A stretch of DNA of 64,000 bases from Kalaharituber pfeilii (Eukaryota; Ascomycota; Pezizomycetes; Pezizales; Pezizaceae): the NCBI GenBank assembly GCA_015179045.1, contig WHUZ01000074.1, positions 186,001 to 250,000 on the forward strand, written 5' to 3'. The position numbers and the translations under genes are program-made. Positions 22,455 to 33,743 of the stretch are shown here, piece by piece. Within the stretch, counting starts at the first letter, position 1, and every line of letters begins with the position of its first letter. The notes under the pieces are model-generated. The model was not told the DNA's origin. It worked only from the letters and a program-made list of their open reading frames with translations, and made no database searches.

Positions 22455-23809
22455 AGCAATCCGTATTGGATACCATCTGGGCCGGGGGCTGATTTGGACT
22501 TAGTTCGGATGAGTGCCTTATCTATAGCTCTCCGTGCTTGCTCTTTGTCAATCGTGATACCTACTGGTGTAAGTCGTGGTCTCTCAACATTACTGGCTTT
22601 GCTGATGAAGTTGCGCTCTATAAATGCCTTAGCGATCTCCTCTTCAGTACCTGGGATGCCCATGAGGTCCTTCTGTCTAAAAGGGTCCCTGGCTAGCCTA
22701 AATATATCCCACGGGGAGGTTATCCTCTCCTCCTCCAGGTAGTCTTCCCAATAGGTCTTCTTCTTCTCCCTTATTAAGTCTCTTAGAATTCGTCTAGCTC
22801 TAGTCCTCTCAGTATTGGATGCTCCACTATTCCGGCGTAATATTGTACGTGTCATATAGCGAGCTTCCTTAACCTCCTTATCGAACCATCGTTTAGATCT
22901 ATGTGTTATATAGGCTGTCTTTGTGAATTTTCGTCCCAAATCGCATAGCAGCTCGTAACCATCCACTCCATTGGCCAGTTTTTTATTGCCCCATTTCTCT
23001 ACAAACTCTTCCCACTTGTCCCAGTCTGTTACTCTTATTGTCTTGGTCGTTGTGTTGAGCTTGCGGAGTTCACCAATAATCATAGCATGATCAGAACCAG
23101 CAATCCATGAAACTCCCTGGTTTTTCCAGTCTCCATTTCTCGCGAATACTAGGTCTAGGGTCGCTGTTCTGACAATGTTGTCTATCGTTCTTGCCCATGT
23201 CACTGTGCCTTTAGTAATCTGTTGCTGTAGGCCCCGGCTTTCAGTTTCAGCTTTAAGTGTACTACCTCTCACATCCTGTCTATCCGACCAGTCCTGATGA
23301 TGACTGTTACAGTCTCCTATGATTAAGTCTGAGATGCCAATGTCTTCCATCTCCTCTGCCGGGTATGTCGTACTATTCCAATATACTCCTGTAATCCTTC
23401 TCCCTCCTAAACATATTGTAACATGACCATCCGCGCCTTCTACCTTAAGTTCCTTCGATCTATCTTTCCTCACATATGCTGCTACCTTTCCGCCTTTGTC
23501 CGGTGAATAGGCTGTTATGAATGATGGGTGGAATGTCGTACCCCCCCCTGGTGCTCTCCAACACTCCCCAATGAAAAGTATGTCTGCCTCTCTATCTGCC
23601 GCCTCCTGCAGTGCTATATCCGTCCCCAGCACTGATCTCCCTACATTTTGATATATTATCTTGATCATGGCGGCGCGCTGCCCACTCTGGTGCCCTGTGG
23701 GGACGCTGGTTGGGTCGTATCCATATCTTCTTCCGCCTTGCTCTACCACACTCGGGATGGTGTTCTCCTCTTCTTTGACAGCACTGACACGTTTGATTAA
23801 ATCCCCCAT
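22455..23809 (-). pseudogene. LINE B ORF2, N-terminal half: apurinic-type endonuclease and start of reverse transcriptase
   Basis: Minus-strand frame starting MGDLIKRVSAVKE near 23809. An exonuclease-endonuclease-phosphatase-type domain follows: IKIIYQNVGRSVLGTD, ILFIGECW, LIIGDCNSHHQDW, and AGSDHAMIIGEL. A linker and the first reverse transcriptase block SKSAPGPDGIQYGLLKM come next, and then the frame meets the LINE A insertion point. The codons continue directly in the 15232-13159 half. The endonuclease catalytic residues D-N-H and SDH appear present. Unlike LINE A ORF2, the frame has no internal stop. Confidence 0.85.
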
Positions 23810-24160
23810 TTAAGTATTGTGGTTCTTCTGCATCTCGCCTCCTAGGAGATCTCTGTAGCCATTCTGGCAGGTTTTTCTGTCTAGGAATCCACTCTATAAC
23901 CTGGCCTACTTGGAAATGGTGACAGTATCCTTCAGAGTCTGTATACCGATATCTTCGTGCTTTATTCGACTTCTCCTTTCCTAGGTCGTTCCGGAGATAG
24001 CACTTTATCTGTTCCCCTCGAAACCTGAGCCCATCTCGTAGTATTTGTACTACATTGTCTGAAACAAATATTGAAACAGCTCTGTTCTCTTTCCTTACTG
24101 GAATCTGCTGGTCAGTCAGTCTTAGGGTTAGCCAATATTGCAGCAGCAAGAGGCTGCCTT
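23800..24160 (-). pseudogene. LINE B ORF1, C-terminal segment
   Basis: The minus-strand frame reads IPVRKENRAVSIFVSDNVVQ and ILRDGLRFRGEQIKCYL. This is the block that precedes the zinc knuckles in LINE ORF1 proteins. Just upstream a second frame reads RQPLAAAILANPKTD. The two frames are joined by a GACTGACTGAC repeat, so a 4-bp duplication probably shifted the frame. The upstream reading continues logically from the last residues of the inverted ORF1 segment (ASRTL at about 26065). The zinc knuckle region further on is not clearly recognisable. Confidence 0.6.
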
Positions 24161-26065
24161 AAGGATCGCCAATACGAAGAATGGTCCCAGCAAACTCCTA
24201 GGCTAACGATACCACTAGGGAAAGAGGCAGTCAATGAGGAGACAGATAGGTCTAGAGCTATATATGAGTGGCTGGAAAGCGCAGATGACCTAGAGCTAAT
24301 AGTTACGAAGAGCGCTTATAGTACTATCCATGTACAGAATAACGACGAAACAGACCAAGGGGGAAGACACAAGAGAAAGGTTCCTGACACCTTTGATGGA
24401 GACTCATCTCAAAGCTCATCAGCCGAAACTGTTGTCCCAGGCACAACGGCAGAGGCTGCAAATCCTAGGTCTGAGTCAGGCCCTTCAGCAGACTGGGGGG
24501 ACATTCTTGAATGGAGAAGAAGGAACATGGACTCACAGAAGGATGAAGAGACGATGAGATTAAAGAGAGCTCAAGCCAGAGAATGGGCGAGCCAAGGAGT
24601 GGCACTTGAGAAAGAGCTTGGATCCAGAGCAATGATGGACAGATATGCGAGAACCAAGCTGGTAAGGACGATGTGGGGATTGCTAGAAGCAGTCAGAGGA
24701 ATAGAAGAGGAGTATGGAGAGCTAGATTGGGATCCAGCGCTAGCAGAAGAGAAAGCATGGTACTGGGGGAAGAAGGACATGGCAGACAAGATAAACAAGA
24801 TGGTAGAGGACCGGAATGCTACGACTGGTATTGTGTGGCAGATGGAGAGTATTGTGCACAATATTAGAGACGAAATGAGAGAGCACTGGAGAAAGATAGA
24901 GATGAAGTTAGCAGAATTGGAGAAGAGAGCCCAGCCTCAGGACGCTTCAAAGGAGGACGCTTCACAGGAGGATACTCCGATTACTATAGACAGCTCCACA
25001 TCAGACCCGAAGACAGAAAAGAGGGAAGGACCAGGGTACAGAGGTAGCAGTAGTGATCAGGCAAAAGAAAACTGTGCAGAGAAGACAAAGGAGGTGATGG
25101 AGGAACTGCTCAATATTATAGAAGAGACACAGAATGAGATGGACTGGACGGCTGACTTCCCAGAATGGCCAGAGGAGTTGAAGGAGAATGCAGCAGGTAG
25201 AGTACTGGAGCCGGCTACTCTAACAAACTCAGAATATACGACATGCGAAAGAATGGAGGATGTACAGTTTACTGGCAACACAATCCATGGGAGTCAGCAT
25301 GCCTATGCAGCAAAGCAGAAAAGGCTTGAGAAGGATATGCCCATGTCCGGGACAGGAGAGAAGGATAAAGCAAAGGGAAGTAATATAAGAGGAGGAGAGA
25401 CAAGAGGACAGAATGGATATGGCAGACATAGTGGTAATGCACGCAGGAAAGAGGAGACATGCGCAGAAGCCAACATAGCAAGGAAATCTACAGCACCGAA
25501 TTCAACATCCACTACACCTAGAAATGATACAGGGATAAGATCATATGCGGCAGTGGCAAAAGAAGGGATGGCACGGGTACCAGAGACAAAGCAAGACACA
25601 ATACCCAGGACAGCATTGCCGAAACCACCGACAGGACCTAGACAGCTAAATAAAGATGAGGTACCAAAAAAGAACTTGTGGCAGGCAAGGATATATAATG
25701 CAGGCAACTGGAGGGGTATCTGGGACATGCCAGTCAAGGGGAACATAGTAATGGAGCGAATAAAGAAGCGAATTAACCAGTATCTGGGAAAGGACGCTCC
25801 TTACACAGTCAGAAGAGTTGTCTTGGACCAGAATTTTACAAAGGAAAGAATCCTACTGATGGCAGATACTAAAGAAAAGAATGGACCACGGAGCCTGGAG
25901 CCGCTTATTGAGGCAATAAGAAAGGAGGACCCAAGACTAAGAGTTGACTGGGATAGTAGACTGGTTGAGGTGGTAACGTTCGATATCAAAGATTGTGAAC
26001 AAATAGGCAGAGTGGAAAGTGCATTAAGAACAGATAACCCAGGAGATATAGCATCGAGGACATTA
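24160..26065 (+). pseudogene. LINE B ORF1, N-terminal and middle segment, in inverted orientation
   Basis: A long open frame runs 24071-26122, but only about 24160-26065 belongs to the inverted segment. It is hydrophilic, with charged helical stretches (for example REHWRKIEMKLAELEKRA), a P/T/S-rich linker, RSYAAVAKEG (a motif common in LINE ORF1 proteins) and a C-terminal part VRRVVLDQNFTKERILLMAD. The frame reads over the 3' target duplication into flanking DNA and stops at 26122, so the last 19 codons are not part of the element. The true ORF1 start is missing because the segment is 5' truncated. Confidence 0.7.
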
Positions 26066-26399
26066 AGAAGGATACCATATGTATGTGGAAGTGGAAAATG
26101 TAAAATGAATGATACAGCCTAAGGTACATCCAGAATAGATACCAAAGTTACACATGTACGTATTCCAACCATTACAGGATTCAAATGAAATTGTTGGGAT
26201 TATAGTATCAGCCTATACTAATTCATAAAATACGTACTCACAAGATACATGATTCTTGCCAAGAAATTATTGTACCAATACGTGGATTAAATCGTGAAAG
26301 TCAATTAATACCCGATTAGCATGATAACCTTATTACAACCAGATCAAAACTATAGCAATAACACCGCACTTTTTGGTACAGTAGGCCTCTCTATTCTCT

Positions 26400-26775
26400 C
26401 TATCCTCTTGAAATTCTTTTGCCAGGTGAGTTGGGGTATTGTGCTCATTGCATCGTGGCAGGGCTAACCTCTCGCATGTGGCAGAATACATCCCACGTGG
26501 CAGCATTCGCACAGCATGGCAGTATACATGCAGTACGGCAGCATTCACGCAGCATGGCAGCATTTATACAGCATGGTAGCACTCACGCAGCACGATGGCA
26601 AGGTGAGTTGTGACATTATACTCATCGCATGGTGACAAGGTTAACCTCTTGTATGTGGCAGCATACATCCTGCATGGCAGCATCCACTCAGCATGGCTGC
26701 ATTCGACGCAGGATGGTAGCATTCGTGTGCTATGGCAGCATACGTGTAGCATGCATGACAGCATCGACGTAGCGT
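26400..26775. repeat. Higher-order tandem repeat (two ~180-bp units built of ~20-bp subunits)
   Basis: Each large unit starts GCCAGGTGAGTTG/GCAAGGTGAGTTG, has GGTTAACCTCT-like sequence, and then several CATGGCAGCATNCACNCAG subunits. No gene is supported. Confidence 0.6.
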
Positions 26776-26884
26776 AGTAGGCCCTTCAGTATAGAGCCTT
26801 TAATACTTTAGCATGTATATGGAATGAATATACTATTTTAATGAGTGAATACATTGAATGTGGATATAGACATATAGAAGGCAC

Positions 26885-27420
26885 TGCCTCCCGACTATAC
26901 AGAATTGCAATGGCGTCCTGACCGTACAGCTATGCAATTGCCTTCTGACAGTACAGTAATATAATGGCATCCTGACAGTACAGTTCTACAATTGCGTCCT
27001 GACTGTAGTGAGCGGCACGAGCCGAGCCAGCTCGAGCCAGCTCGAGCTCAAACGAGCCAAGATCATGCTTGTGTTTTTCTTGACAGCTCGCTAAAATACT
27101 TAGCCAGTGCAAGGTTTCATAAACTGTAAATACCTAATATAGTAGTAATTAGAGACTTGGAGCTCATTCTGACCTACCAACAACTTCGAAATGCACAATT
27201 TAGCTGATAGTAGTGAGAAAGATGAAAATTTAGCTTAGTTTAGTTTAGTTTGTCAATATTATGTATATAATCAATCCAGGCTCAAAGCTAGCTTGAGCCA
27301 GCTCGAGCCGAGCTCACTTACTCACGACTCGCTGGCTCGAGCTCACCCTCCAGCTCGGCTCGAGCTAGCTCGTGCCGCTCACTACCTGACTGTACAGTAT
27401 TGCAAATGTATCTCAATTAC
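26885..27420. repeat. ~30-bp minisatellite interrupted by a hAT MITE
   Basis: Units CCTGACAGTACAGT-NTGCAATTG repeat four to five times at 26890-27005 and resume at 27385 after the MITE. Confidence 0.65.
27006..27384. mobile_element. Complete hAT-type MITE, 379 bp
   Basis: The ends are TAGTGAGCGGCACGAGC and its complement GCTCGTGCCGCTCACTA. An exact 8-bp duplication CCTGACTG (26998-27005 and 27385-27392) flanks it, the hallmark of hAT elements. Subterminal GCTCGAGC repeats are abundant at both ends. No coding capacity. A truncated relative is at 8292-8470. Confidence 0.9.
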
Positions 27421-28740
27421 ATTCTGACAATAGAATGCCGGATATGTGTCTGGAAGTGGACAGCAAAGGTCTGCATCTAGACACCGCATTTTAAGTCTAG
27501 CTTGCGGGTATTAAGAGCAGTAATGCGGTACCCAGGCATAGCAGTCAGAGGGCTGTGCACCCCGGGTGGCAAGTCCGCATCAGAACCGCTAGTGTCGTCT
27601 GACGCACAGGACACAAAAAAATTTCATTCCTGATGTTATTATAGTAAGATAGGTTACTTCTATAACAAGACCTAAATTATTATTTATATAACTATTTTGT
27701 GAGTAGCTAAGGCTTCCTGACTGCCTTATGTATTATGTTTATCTGTGCCACAGTAGCTATGCCTATAACTTTTTGCTTGCCATAAAAGGGAGAATAACCT
27801 TTCCTGCTGTATTGATAGTCTCAAGTATAGTGATGAACTCTCAACTACTATCAGTAGCTGCAATCTTATAACCAGGTCTGGCACGCACAATTGAGTTGCG
27901 GACGTTAGAATGAGCAATCTCTATAACAATACCCTTCTCATCACAATTCCATAGATTATCGGAAGTGATGTTGTAGCAACGTATGCGGTTAGATAGAGCC
28001 TTGGCTGGGATAGCCCATAATAGTAATCAGACTACCACAGCAGCATGAAACAACCAGACTAGGCATAGGACGAGTTGCTGATCAATCTTGTGCCAGCCTG
28101 CATGTTGACACTGTAAGAATTGCCCCAAATTGCATTATGCAGTGGAGTGGTTCAGCATGGAAGAGTGGTAAAAGGGCACCTATATATATTGCAATAGCTA
28201 GTAATAAATAAATAATGTATTATATAAAGAGTTGAGAACCCATGAGGATCTGTAATAGAGTTAACAACATGAGTGCCTATACTCAGTGTGTCCCTAATGA
28301 GGCCCATTATGCATCCTCAATGAGACCCACCAAGATGCTGTCACGCAAACATGCTGTCATGCAAACATGCTGTCATGTAATAATGCTGTCATGTAAACAT
28401 GCTGTCATATTCGAGACTATAAAATAAAGCATAAGTGAATCTTGAACTAATAGAAATCTGTAACGGACTGCCGACAAGCACTCATGAGAACAGCCAAGAT
28501 GTCAACAACTACTAACAAGCAGTGAGCAGCAAGTAAATTTGAGAAGCATCAGATTATCTATGCAAGAAAGATAAGAGCTGAAACATCTAAAAGAGACCTT
28601 AAATAGGTTTCATAGGCATTTTATGAATGTCATTGTCTTAATGCATAAAATTCTTATAAATATTTAGGCTTTGCTATTCGTCGCAGGCAAGGATATAAGA
28701 GTAGCTTAGTGGATCGCCAGGGGGGTTTCTATAGATTTCA
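27393..28740. other. Unannotated stretch
   Basis: I see no convincing gene. The only structure is a short cluster of ATGCTGTCATG(C/T)AAAC repeats at about 28335-28410. All open frames are short and low-confidence. Confidence 0.4.
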
Positions 28741-28945
28741 TTTGCCACTTTTCGTTATAGCAAGAACCATTTGTATGTAGACAGAAATAACTTCCCCTAA
28801 ATTTTTTTTCGTTTCGTTATTTGGTGGGATTTTGTTATAGCAAGGGCAGAATAGGTGGAGAGGGAAATCGCCGAGGGCAGTGCGTTCGTAATAGCAAGGT
28901 TTTCGGTATCATATAGCGGGGTTGTTATAGCAAGGTCTGACTGTA
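28741..28945. mobile_element. Pogo/mariner-like transposon end with repeated TTATAGCAAGG
   Basis: TTATAGCAAG occurs at about 28752, 28842, 28890 (GTAATAGCAAGG) and 28924. The last forms a terminal sequence GTTATAGCAAGGTCTGACTGTA, which reversed reads TACAGTCAGACCTTGCTATAAC. This matches the general form of fungal pogo/Fot1-type termini. No matching left end was found. Confidence 0.4.
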
Positions 28946-28975
28946 CGCCTCGCGCCGGATTGAACCCAGTCGCAT

Positions 28976-31860
28976 CGAGGGGGGGTGGGAGCGAGGGCGA
29001 GGTTAACAGAGGATGAGAGAGTGAGGGGTTGGAAGGCGGCGGTACAGAAGCTGAAGTGGAAGATCCGAGAGGAGAAGAAGAGGTGCTGGAGGGACTTCGT
29101 GGAAGAGGAGGGGCACAGTGACCCATGGAGAGTGGTGAGGGTAGCAAAGGACCCTTTCGGAGGTAAGGAGAGAATGGGGGCGCTGGTAGATGAGGAGGGG
29201 AGAGATTTGGAAGAGAACGAGGAGAAGGTGAGGGCATTGGTGAGAAGGAATTTTGAATGGAGGGAGAGTGGAGAAAACGAGGGGAAAGAGGTAGGAGGGG
29301 ACCAGGGGGTAGGAGAGATAGATGAGAGGGAGAGAAAAAGGGTAGAGAAGGAAGTGAGGGTCGCGCTACAGGGCACCAAGAATAACTCGGCTCCGGGACC
29401 AGACGGAATCGGGTACCGGTTGATCAAGGCGGCCTTGAGGACACCTATAGGTGATGAGCTGGTGAGGGAGATCACTGAGAATTGGATTCGAAACGAGATT
29501 CCGAAGGAGTGGAAGGAGATGCGGGTGGTCATGATACCCAAGCCGGGGAAGGATATCAAGACCACGAAAGCATGGAGGCCCATCAACCTGATCAACTGCA
29601 TTGGGAAAATTGGGGAGAAGGTGATGGCTAACAGGCTGCAGAAAGAAGACCGACTTTTCCATAGGCTTCAGTTGGGAGCTCGGAAAGGAAGGAATGCCAC
29701 TCAAGCAATGGCAAGAGCAGTGACAAAGGTACAGAGGTGCCTGCACAGGGGAGGAAGGGCAGCATGGGTGACAGCGGATGTCAAGGGTGGCTTTAACATC
29801 GTGAGGAGGGAGATAGTTCTGAGGAGGATAGAAGAGAGAGGGAGTGAGGAGATTAAGAAGAAAAGGGGGTGGTTGGAGAAATTCATGGGGGGGAGGGAGT
29901 TTGGGGTGTGGTGGGATGATGAGGAGAGGGGGAGAGGCAGGTCGAACGTGGGAGTGCCACAAGGGTCCCCACTCTCGCCAGTCATTTTTCTAATCTTCAT
30001 GGCGCCCACAATCGAGAAAATGGAGGAGAGGGTGAGGAGGGTAGCCACTGGAGCGGAGGTGGAGGTGCTGTCATATGTGGACGATTTAGCTGCGACGATC
30101 CTGGATTGGCACGGCTATTGGGATATGGGACGATTGAGGGAGAAGGTGAAGAAGGTGATGGCAGAGGTGGCAGAGGAAGATCAGGTCCCGCTGGAGGAGT
30201 CGAAGTGGGAGATGATAACGTTTGGCGTAGGAAAGAGGCAGAAGAAGGAGGGGGAGTTTCTGAAGTGGCTGGGGGTCATCTTTGATGAAAATTTGACCTT
30301 CACGGCACACTGGAAAAACAGAGTCAGCAGAGCAAGAAGGTTGACCGGAGCACTAGCGGGGTTGGGAAATAGGGATTGGGGAATAAGCCCGAGGAGCTGG
30401 AGACAGATTTATACGGGCATGATTAGAGCGGTGGCCATGTGGGGTAGTGAGATAGGTTGGAGAGGACAGAAGGAATGGAGAAGAGAAATGGAGAGAGTAC
30501 AGCTGCAAGCATTAAAGAAGGCAGCTGGAGGGGGAGAGGCACAGAGGTAGAGGGGTGAACGCAGTGTGCGGAGTGGAGGGGGCAGAGGTGATCCTGGACG
30601 CAGCACAGGCAAGGGCGATGGTTCGGGAAGTGGAGGTACCATCGGAGCTTGCAGAACTATGCACAGGAGATTTCAGGAGAGGGAATGAGGAGAAGGAGGA
30701 GGGGACGAGGAACTGGAAGGACTGGGGGGTGCAGTGGGCCCTGGAAGAGGGGGATGGATATGAAAGCGTTTTGGACCGCTGGCAGGGGCAGTGGTCAAGG
30801 TTCTCGGAGGAGGGCGAGGAGATCTCATGGGGAGGAGAGTGTGAGAAGGTGAAAGTGGAGTGCGCAGAGAGGCTAGGTAGAAAGGGGGGAGGGAGAGAAG
30901 AGTGGGAGACCTCGGTTGAGGAAGCCGGAAGAGAGAGAGCGGTTCTCTTCTCGGATGGTAGTAAGGTCGAGGAGAGCAAGGTGGGGGCTGGGGTGTGGGG
31001 GAGATCAGCGGTGGTGGCGGAGGTAGTAGGGAGAACGGCGACGGTTTTTGACGGGGAGGTGAGGGGGGTGAGAAGTGCGCTGGAGAGTGTACCGGAGGAG
31101 GTACCGGTCCTGGTTTGCTTAGATTCTGAAGCTGCTGTCATGGCGATTCAGAAGGCAGGCAGGGAGGGAAATGGAAAGACGGAGGATGTGAGAAGGGTGG
31201 TGAATGCAGTGGCGAGGAGAAAGAAGAAGGGGGGGGATGCGAAACTGTTGTGGGTAAAAGCTCATATCGGAATCGCAGGCAACGAGAAGGCGGATGAGTG
31301 GGCAAAGAAGGGGACGGGGATGCAGGGTAAGGAGGTGGCCAATGGAGGTGGAGTGCGCCAGAGGGTGAAAGCGTGGAGGAAGGAGAGGAGAGAAGTGGAG
31401 GGCTTTGGAAAGGGGAAGGTTATGGAGTGGAATAGGACAGCGGTGTCCAACTTCACTGCCATGCGCCTGGAGAGAGGAAGGTGCGGGGTGTGGTTGAAGA
31501 GGATGGGAGTGGCGGAATCGGATAAGTGCAGCTGCGGGGAGGCCCAGACGGGGGCGCACCTAGCCTTCCAGTGCAGTCAGCAGAGGTTTCGCCCAGAAGG
31601 CTTTAGAGAATGGGGGGATATGGGGAAGAACTGGAAAAGGACAGCAGAGAATGGGGAGGAGTGGGATGAGTTGGAAAGGTTCTTCTCCGGGATCAGGTTC
31701 TAGGGCGCCGTGCGGTTTGCCGTCGGGGAAGTTTGCTTGCCGGGGTGCGAAAGTGTGGAGAAGAGGGGAGGGGGGAGAGGGGGGTTTGTTAAGCCTGTCT
31801 CCGGGCTTCGAGGGCTTGCCCAGGGACCCTGCCATGGCCACGTGCTACAAGCGGGGTTAT

Positions 31861-31892
<32 letters not shown>
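28976..31892 (+). mobile_element. LINE A copy 2, 5' truncated
   Basis: The 2.9-kb insertion is flanked by a perfect 14-bp duplication GAACCCAGTCGCAT (28962-28975 and 31893-31906). It starts inside ORF2 just upstream of the reverse transcriptase and runs to the hairpin CCCTGCCATGGCCACG...GCGGGG and about 24 A. An inverted paralogue at about 35365-35390 preserves the empty target site. Confidence 0.93.
28985..31703 (+). pseudogene. LINE A ORF2 fragment: reverse transcriptase, RNase H, zinc finger
   Basis: Frame 28985-30550 holds the reverse transcriptase: NSAPGPDGIGYRLIKAA, KAWRPINLINCIGKIGEKVM, VTADVKGGFNIVRRE, GVPQGSPLSPVIF and LSYVDDLAATILDW. A frameshift near 30540 moves to 30555-31703, which holds RNase H (VLFSDGSKVEESKVGAGVWG, CLDSEAAVMAIQKAG, LLWVKAHIGIAGNEKADEWA) and CSCGEAQTGAHLAFQC. 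Apart from that one frameshift the domains are uninterrupted, so this copy is better preserved than LINE A at 15-22 kb. It lacks the endonuclease and ORF1. Confidence 0.87.
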
Positions 31893-32084
31893 GAACCCAG
31901 TCGCATTTGATATTGCTAGGGCCTAAGCTTAAGGGCTGAAGCACCAACTAGTCCTGCAGCCTGAGTTCCACTTAACAAGTATGACAGGTCTCCCTCACTG
32001 GTGCGAGATATGGCAAAATGTGCTGAATTTGATAGCTATGACAGCTCCAACCCAACGGCATGAGATGAGGCAGAAGGAGTTAAA

Positions 32085-32087
<3 letters not shown>

Positions 32088-32118
<31 letters not shown>

Positions 32119-32163
32119 TTTAATATCATTTATTGCATGCCGCCCTATGGGCTATGGCGATAT
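32088..32163 (-). mobile_element. Solo LINE B 3'-hairpin insertion with an (ATT)n tail
   Basis: The complement reads TCGCCATAGCCCATAGGGCG, then GCATGCAATAAATGATATT and a long AAT repeat in place of poly(A). Flanks GAGTTAAATAT (32077) and GAGCTAAATAT (32164) are an 11-bp duplication with one mismatch. It starts at the foot of the hairpin. Confidence 0.75.
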
Positions 32164-32199
32164 GAGCTAAATATGATAATATAGCAGGTCAGGCTCCAC

Positions 32200-32594
32200 A
32201 ACGTCAGGTGAGGAAGAATGAGCTCAATCTGACAGGTATAGCAGGCCCTACCTACCGCCGCGACATGAGGAAGAATGAGCTGAATTTGGCAGGTATGGCA
32301 GGGCCTATCCGACGGCACCAGAGCTGGTGGAATGAGCTTAACTTGACAGGCTTGGCGGGGCCAACCTGTCGGCACGAGATGATACAGAATGAGGTTAATT
32401 TGACAGGTTTGCAGGCCCTATTTGACGGCGTGAGATGAGCCAGAATGAGCGGAATTTCACACGAAATGCAGGCCCGACCTGACGGCACGAGATGATGCAG
32501 AATGAGGTGAATTTGACACGTGTAGCTGGCCCGATCCGATGATGCAAGATGAGGTGGAATGAGCTGAATTTGACAGGCATGACCGCCCTAGCCA
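32200..32594 (+). repeat. R57 tandem array, left arm
   Basis: About seven units of AATTTGACAGGTATGGCAGG, CCNNCCGACGGCRYGAG and ATGAGGCAGAATGAGCT. This is the clearest form of the family. Confidence 0.75.
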
Positions 32595-32652
32595 GCCCTG
32601 CCATGGCGAACAGCTGCAAGCGGGGCCACGTGAGAAAAAAAACAAAAAAAAA
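32595..32652 (+). mobile_element. Solo LINE A 3'-hairpin insertion
   Basis: Starts GCCCTGCCATGGCGAAC and ends GGCCACGTGAG plus A-rich tail. A perfect 13-bp duplication ACCGCCCTAGCCA lies at 32582-32594 and 32653-32665. The direct paralogue at about 37620-37636 lacks it. Confidence 0.88.
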
Positions 32653-32659
32653 ACCGCCC

Positions 32660-32850
32660 TAGCCATTTCAGTAGCCATTTCGGTAGCCATTTCAGCAGCC
32701 ATTTCATCATCCATTTCGGTAGCCCTTCTGGGAGCCATTTCAGCATCCACTCCAGTAGCCATTTCGGTAACCATTTCTATTTCCGTAGCCGTTTTAGCAG
32801 CCATTTCAGTAGCCATTTCAGTAGCCATTTCGGTAGCCATTTCATTATGT
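32660..32850. repeat. 12-bp tandem array (AGCCATTTCGGT)
   Basis: About 15 units of AGCCATTTCRGT with variants. The same unit occurs inverted at 34400-34600 and in direct form at 37640-37712. Frames through it give artificial EMATEMAT-type peptides. Confidence 0.8.
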
Positions 32851-32984
32851 ACCATATTAACTCATATAAGAGCAAGAAAACAAATGCGCGCTAATTCGGT
32901 CTTGGCAGAACTCAGGCGTCATTGATCGCGCTAGCGCGCGGTTCGTGCAATCTTGGCATCATGAATGCAATACATGCCAGCTGT

Positions 32985-33190
32985 AACGGAGGTGGTAAAC
33001 GTAGAGATTACTGTCCGCTAGGCCAAAAAGACACATGACTAGTGATGCTCGCTAATTCTCTATGCATCTCATATAGCCATTGTGCGACTGCGATACGTTT
33101 GCGCATTTGCGCATTTGCATTTCTCGTATTTTTTTTCTTACATGCTCCACCAGCCGCTCAGCCTACGGTCAATATGGCGGTGACCCTATA
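32985..33190. repeat. Dispersed MITE-like repeat, family CTGTAACGGA, copy
   Basis: CTGTAACGGAGGTGGTAAACG, then CTGTCCGCTAGGCCAAAAAG and TTGTGCGACTGCGA match the 9533-9760 copy. The right end is eroded. Confidence 0.5.
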
Positions 33191-33194
33191 ACTT

Positions 33195-33300
33195 TTTTAT
33201 TTTATTTTTAAATACCATTACCACCCTTTAGGCTATAACGAGCTTAATTACAAAAGAAATAAAGGAATAAAGATATACAGTAAAATGGCATACCATACTC
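33195..33300 (-). mobile_element. Diverged LINE B 3' end
   Basis: An A/T-rich tail is followed by the complement of GCTCGTTATAGCCTAAAGGG and about 55 bp of LINE B-like 3' UTR. The hairpin is decayed. Its target duplication was not identified. Confidence 0.5.
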
Positions 33301-33743
33301 CACGTCTGCCACAGTAAGGAAAAGCTCTTTTGACCCCGCCGGTAGCCTTGGTGCAATAGGTTGTCTATGTGGTCCAGGGCATTTTTTTAGTGCATTCGAT
33401 CGATTCTTTTGTAAGGAGGTTTGCGAGAGCTTAGCTCAGGCTGCCAACTCATTGACTTGTGTTTCAGTAACTTGCGGGTTATTAAGAATAGAAGAAATCA
33501 TGATGCTCCAGTATAGGTACCTATAGTATAATAATGATTTCATTAATACTCCACCACCTAAAGGCCAGTTTATTTATCCTTCTGATCCAGTCTCCTACTT
33601 CTGTGCTCAGATCCTTCATAATATCAATCTCCGTGGTGTTGAGGTGCATCACGGTAATTCAGGGATCATTACTAGCTAGTAAGTATGTATTCGGGTATAG
33701 CGTATAATGTGCATTAGTACTCCTGTCCGATTACATCTTTTAC

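Larger units (their letters stand above)
13044..26065 (-). mobile_element. LINE B insertion with inverted 5' part, interrupted by LINE A
   Basis: A perfect 15-bp duplication AGAAGGATACCATAT flanks the whole insertion (13029-13043 and 26066-26080). From the left it reads on the minus strand: poly(A) (T-run from 13044), 3' hairpin, ORF2 C-terminal half (13159-15232), then after the nested LINE A the ORF2 N-terminal half (22455-23809) and the C-terminal part of ORF1 (to about 24160). There the orientation flips and the upstream part of ORF1 runs on the plus strand from about 24160 to 26065. Without LINE A the insertion is about 5.8 kb. The element encodes an endonuclease, a reverse transcriptase and an RNase H with a terminal zinc finger, as in Tad/I-type LINEs. 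Confidence 0.88.
31907..32870. repeat. Left arm of a large inverted repeat
   Basis: From TTGATATTGCTAGGGCCTAAGC through the R57 array to the 12-bp array, this arm is matched in reverse complement at 34382-35395. Its outer 25 bp continue on the far side of LINE A copy 2 at 28951-28975. It carries its own later insertions at 32088-32163 and 32595-32652. Confidence 0.7.

Noticed and set aside
26066..26122. The last 19 codons of the plus-strand ORF1 frame as real ORF1 sequence
   Set aside because: They lie in the target duplication and the flanking DNA, so the frame continues there by chance.
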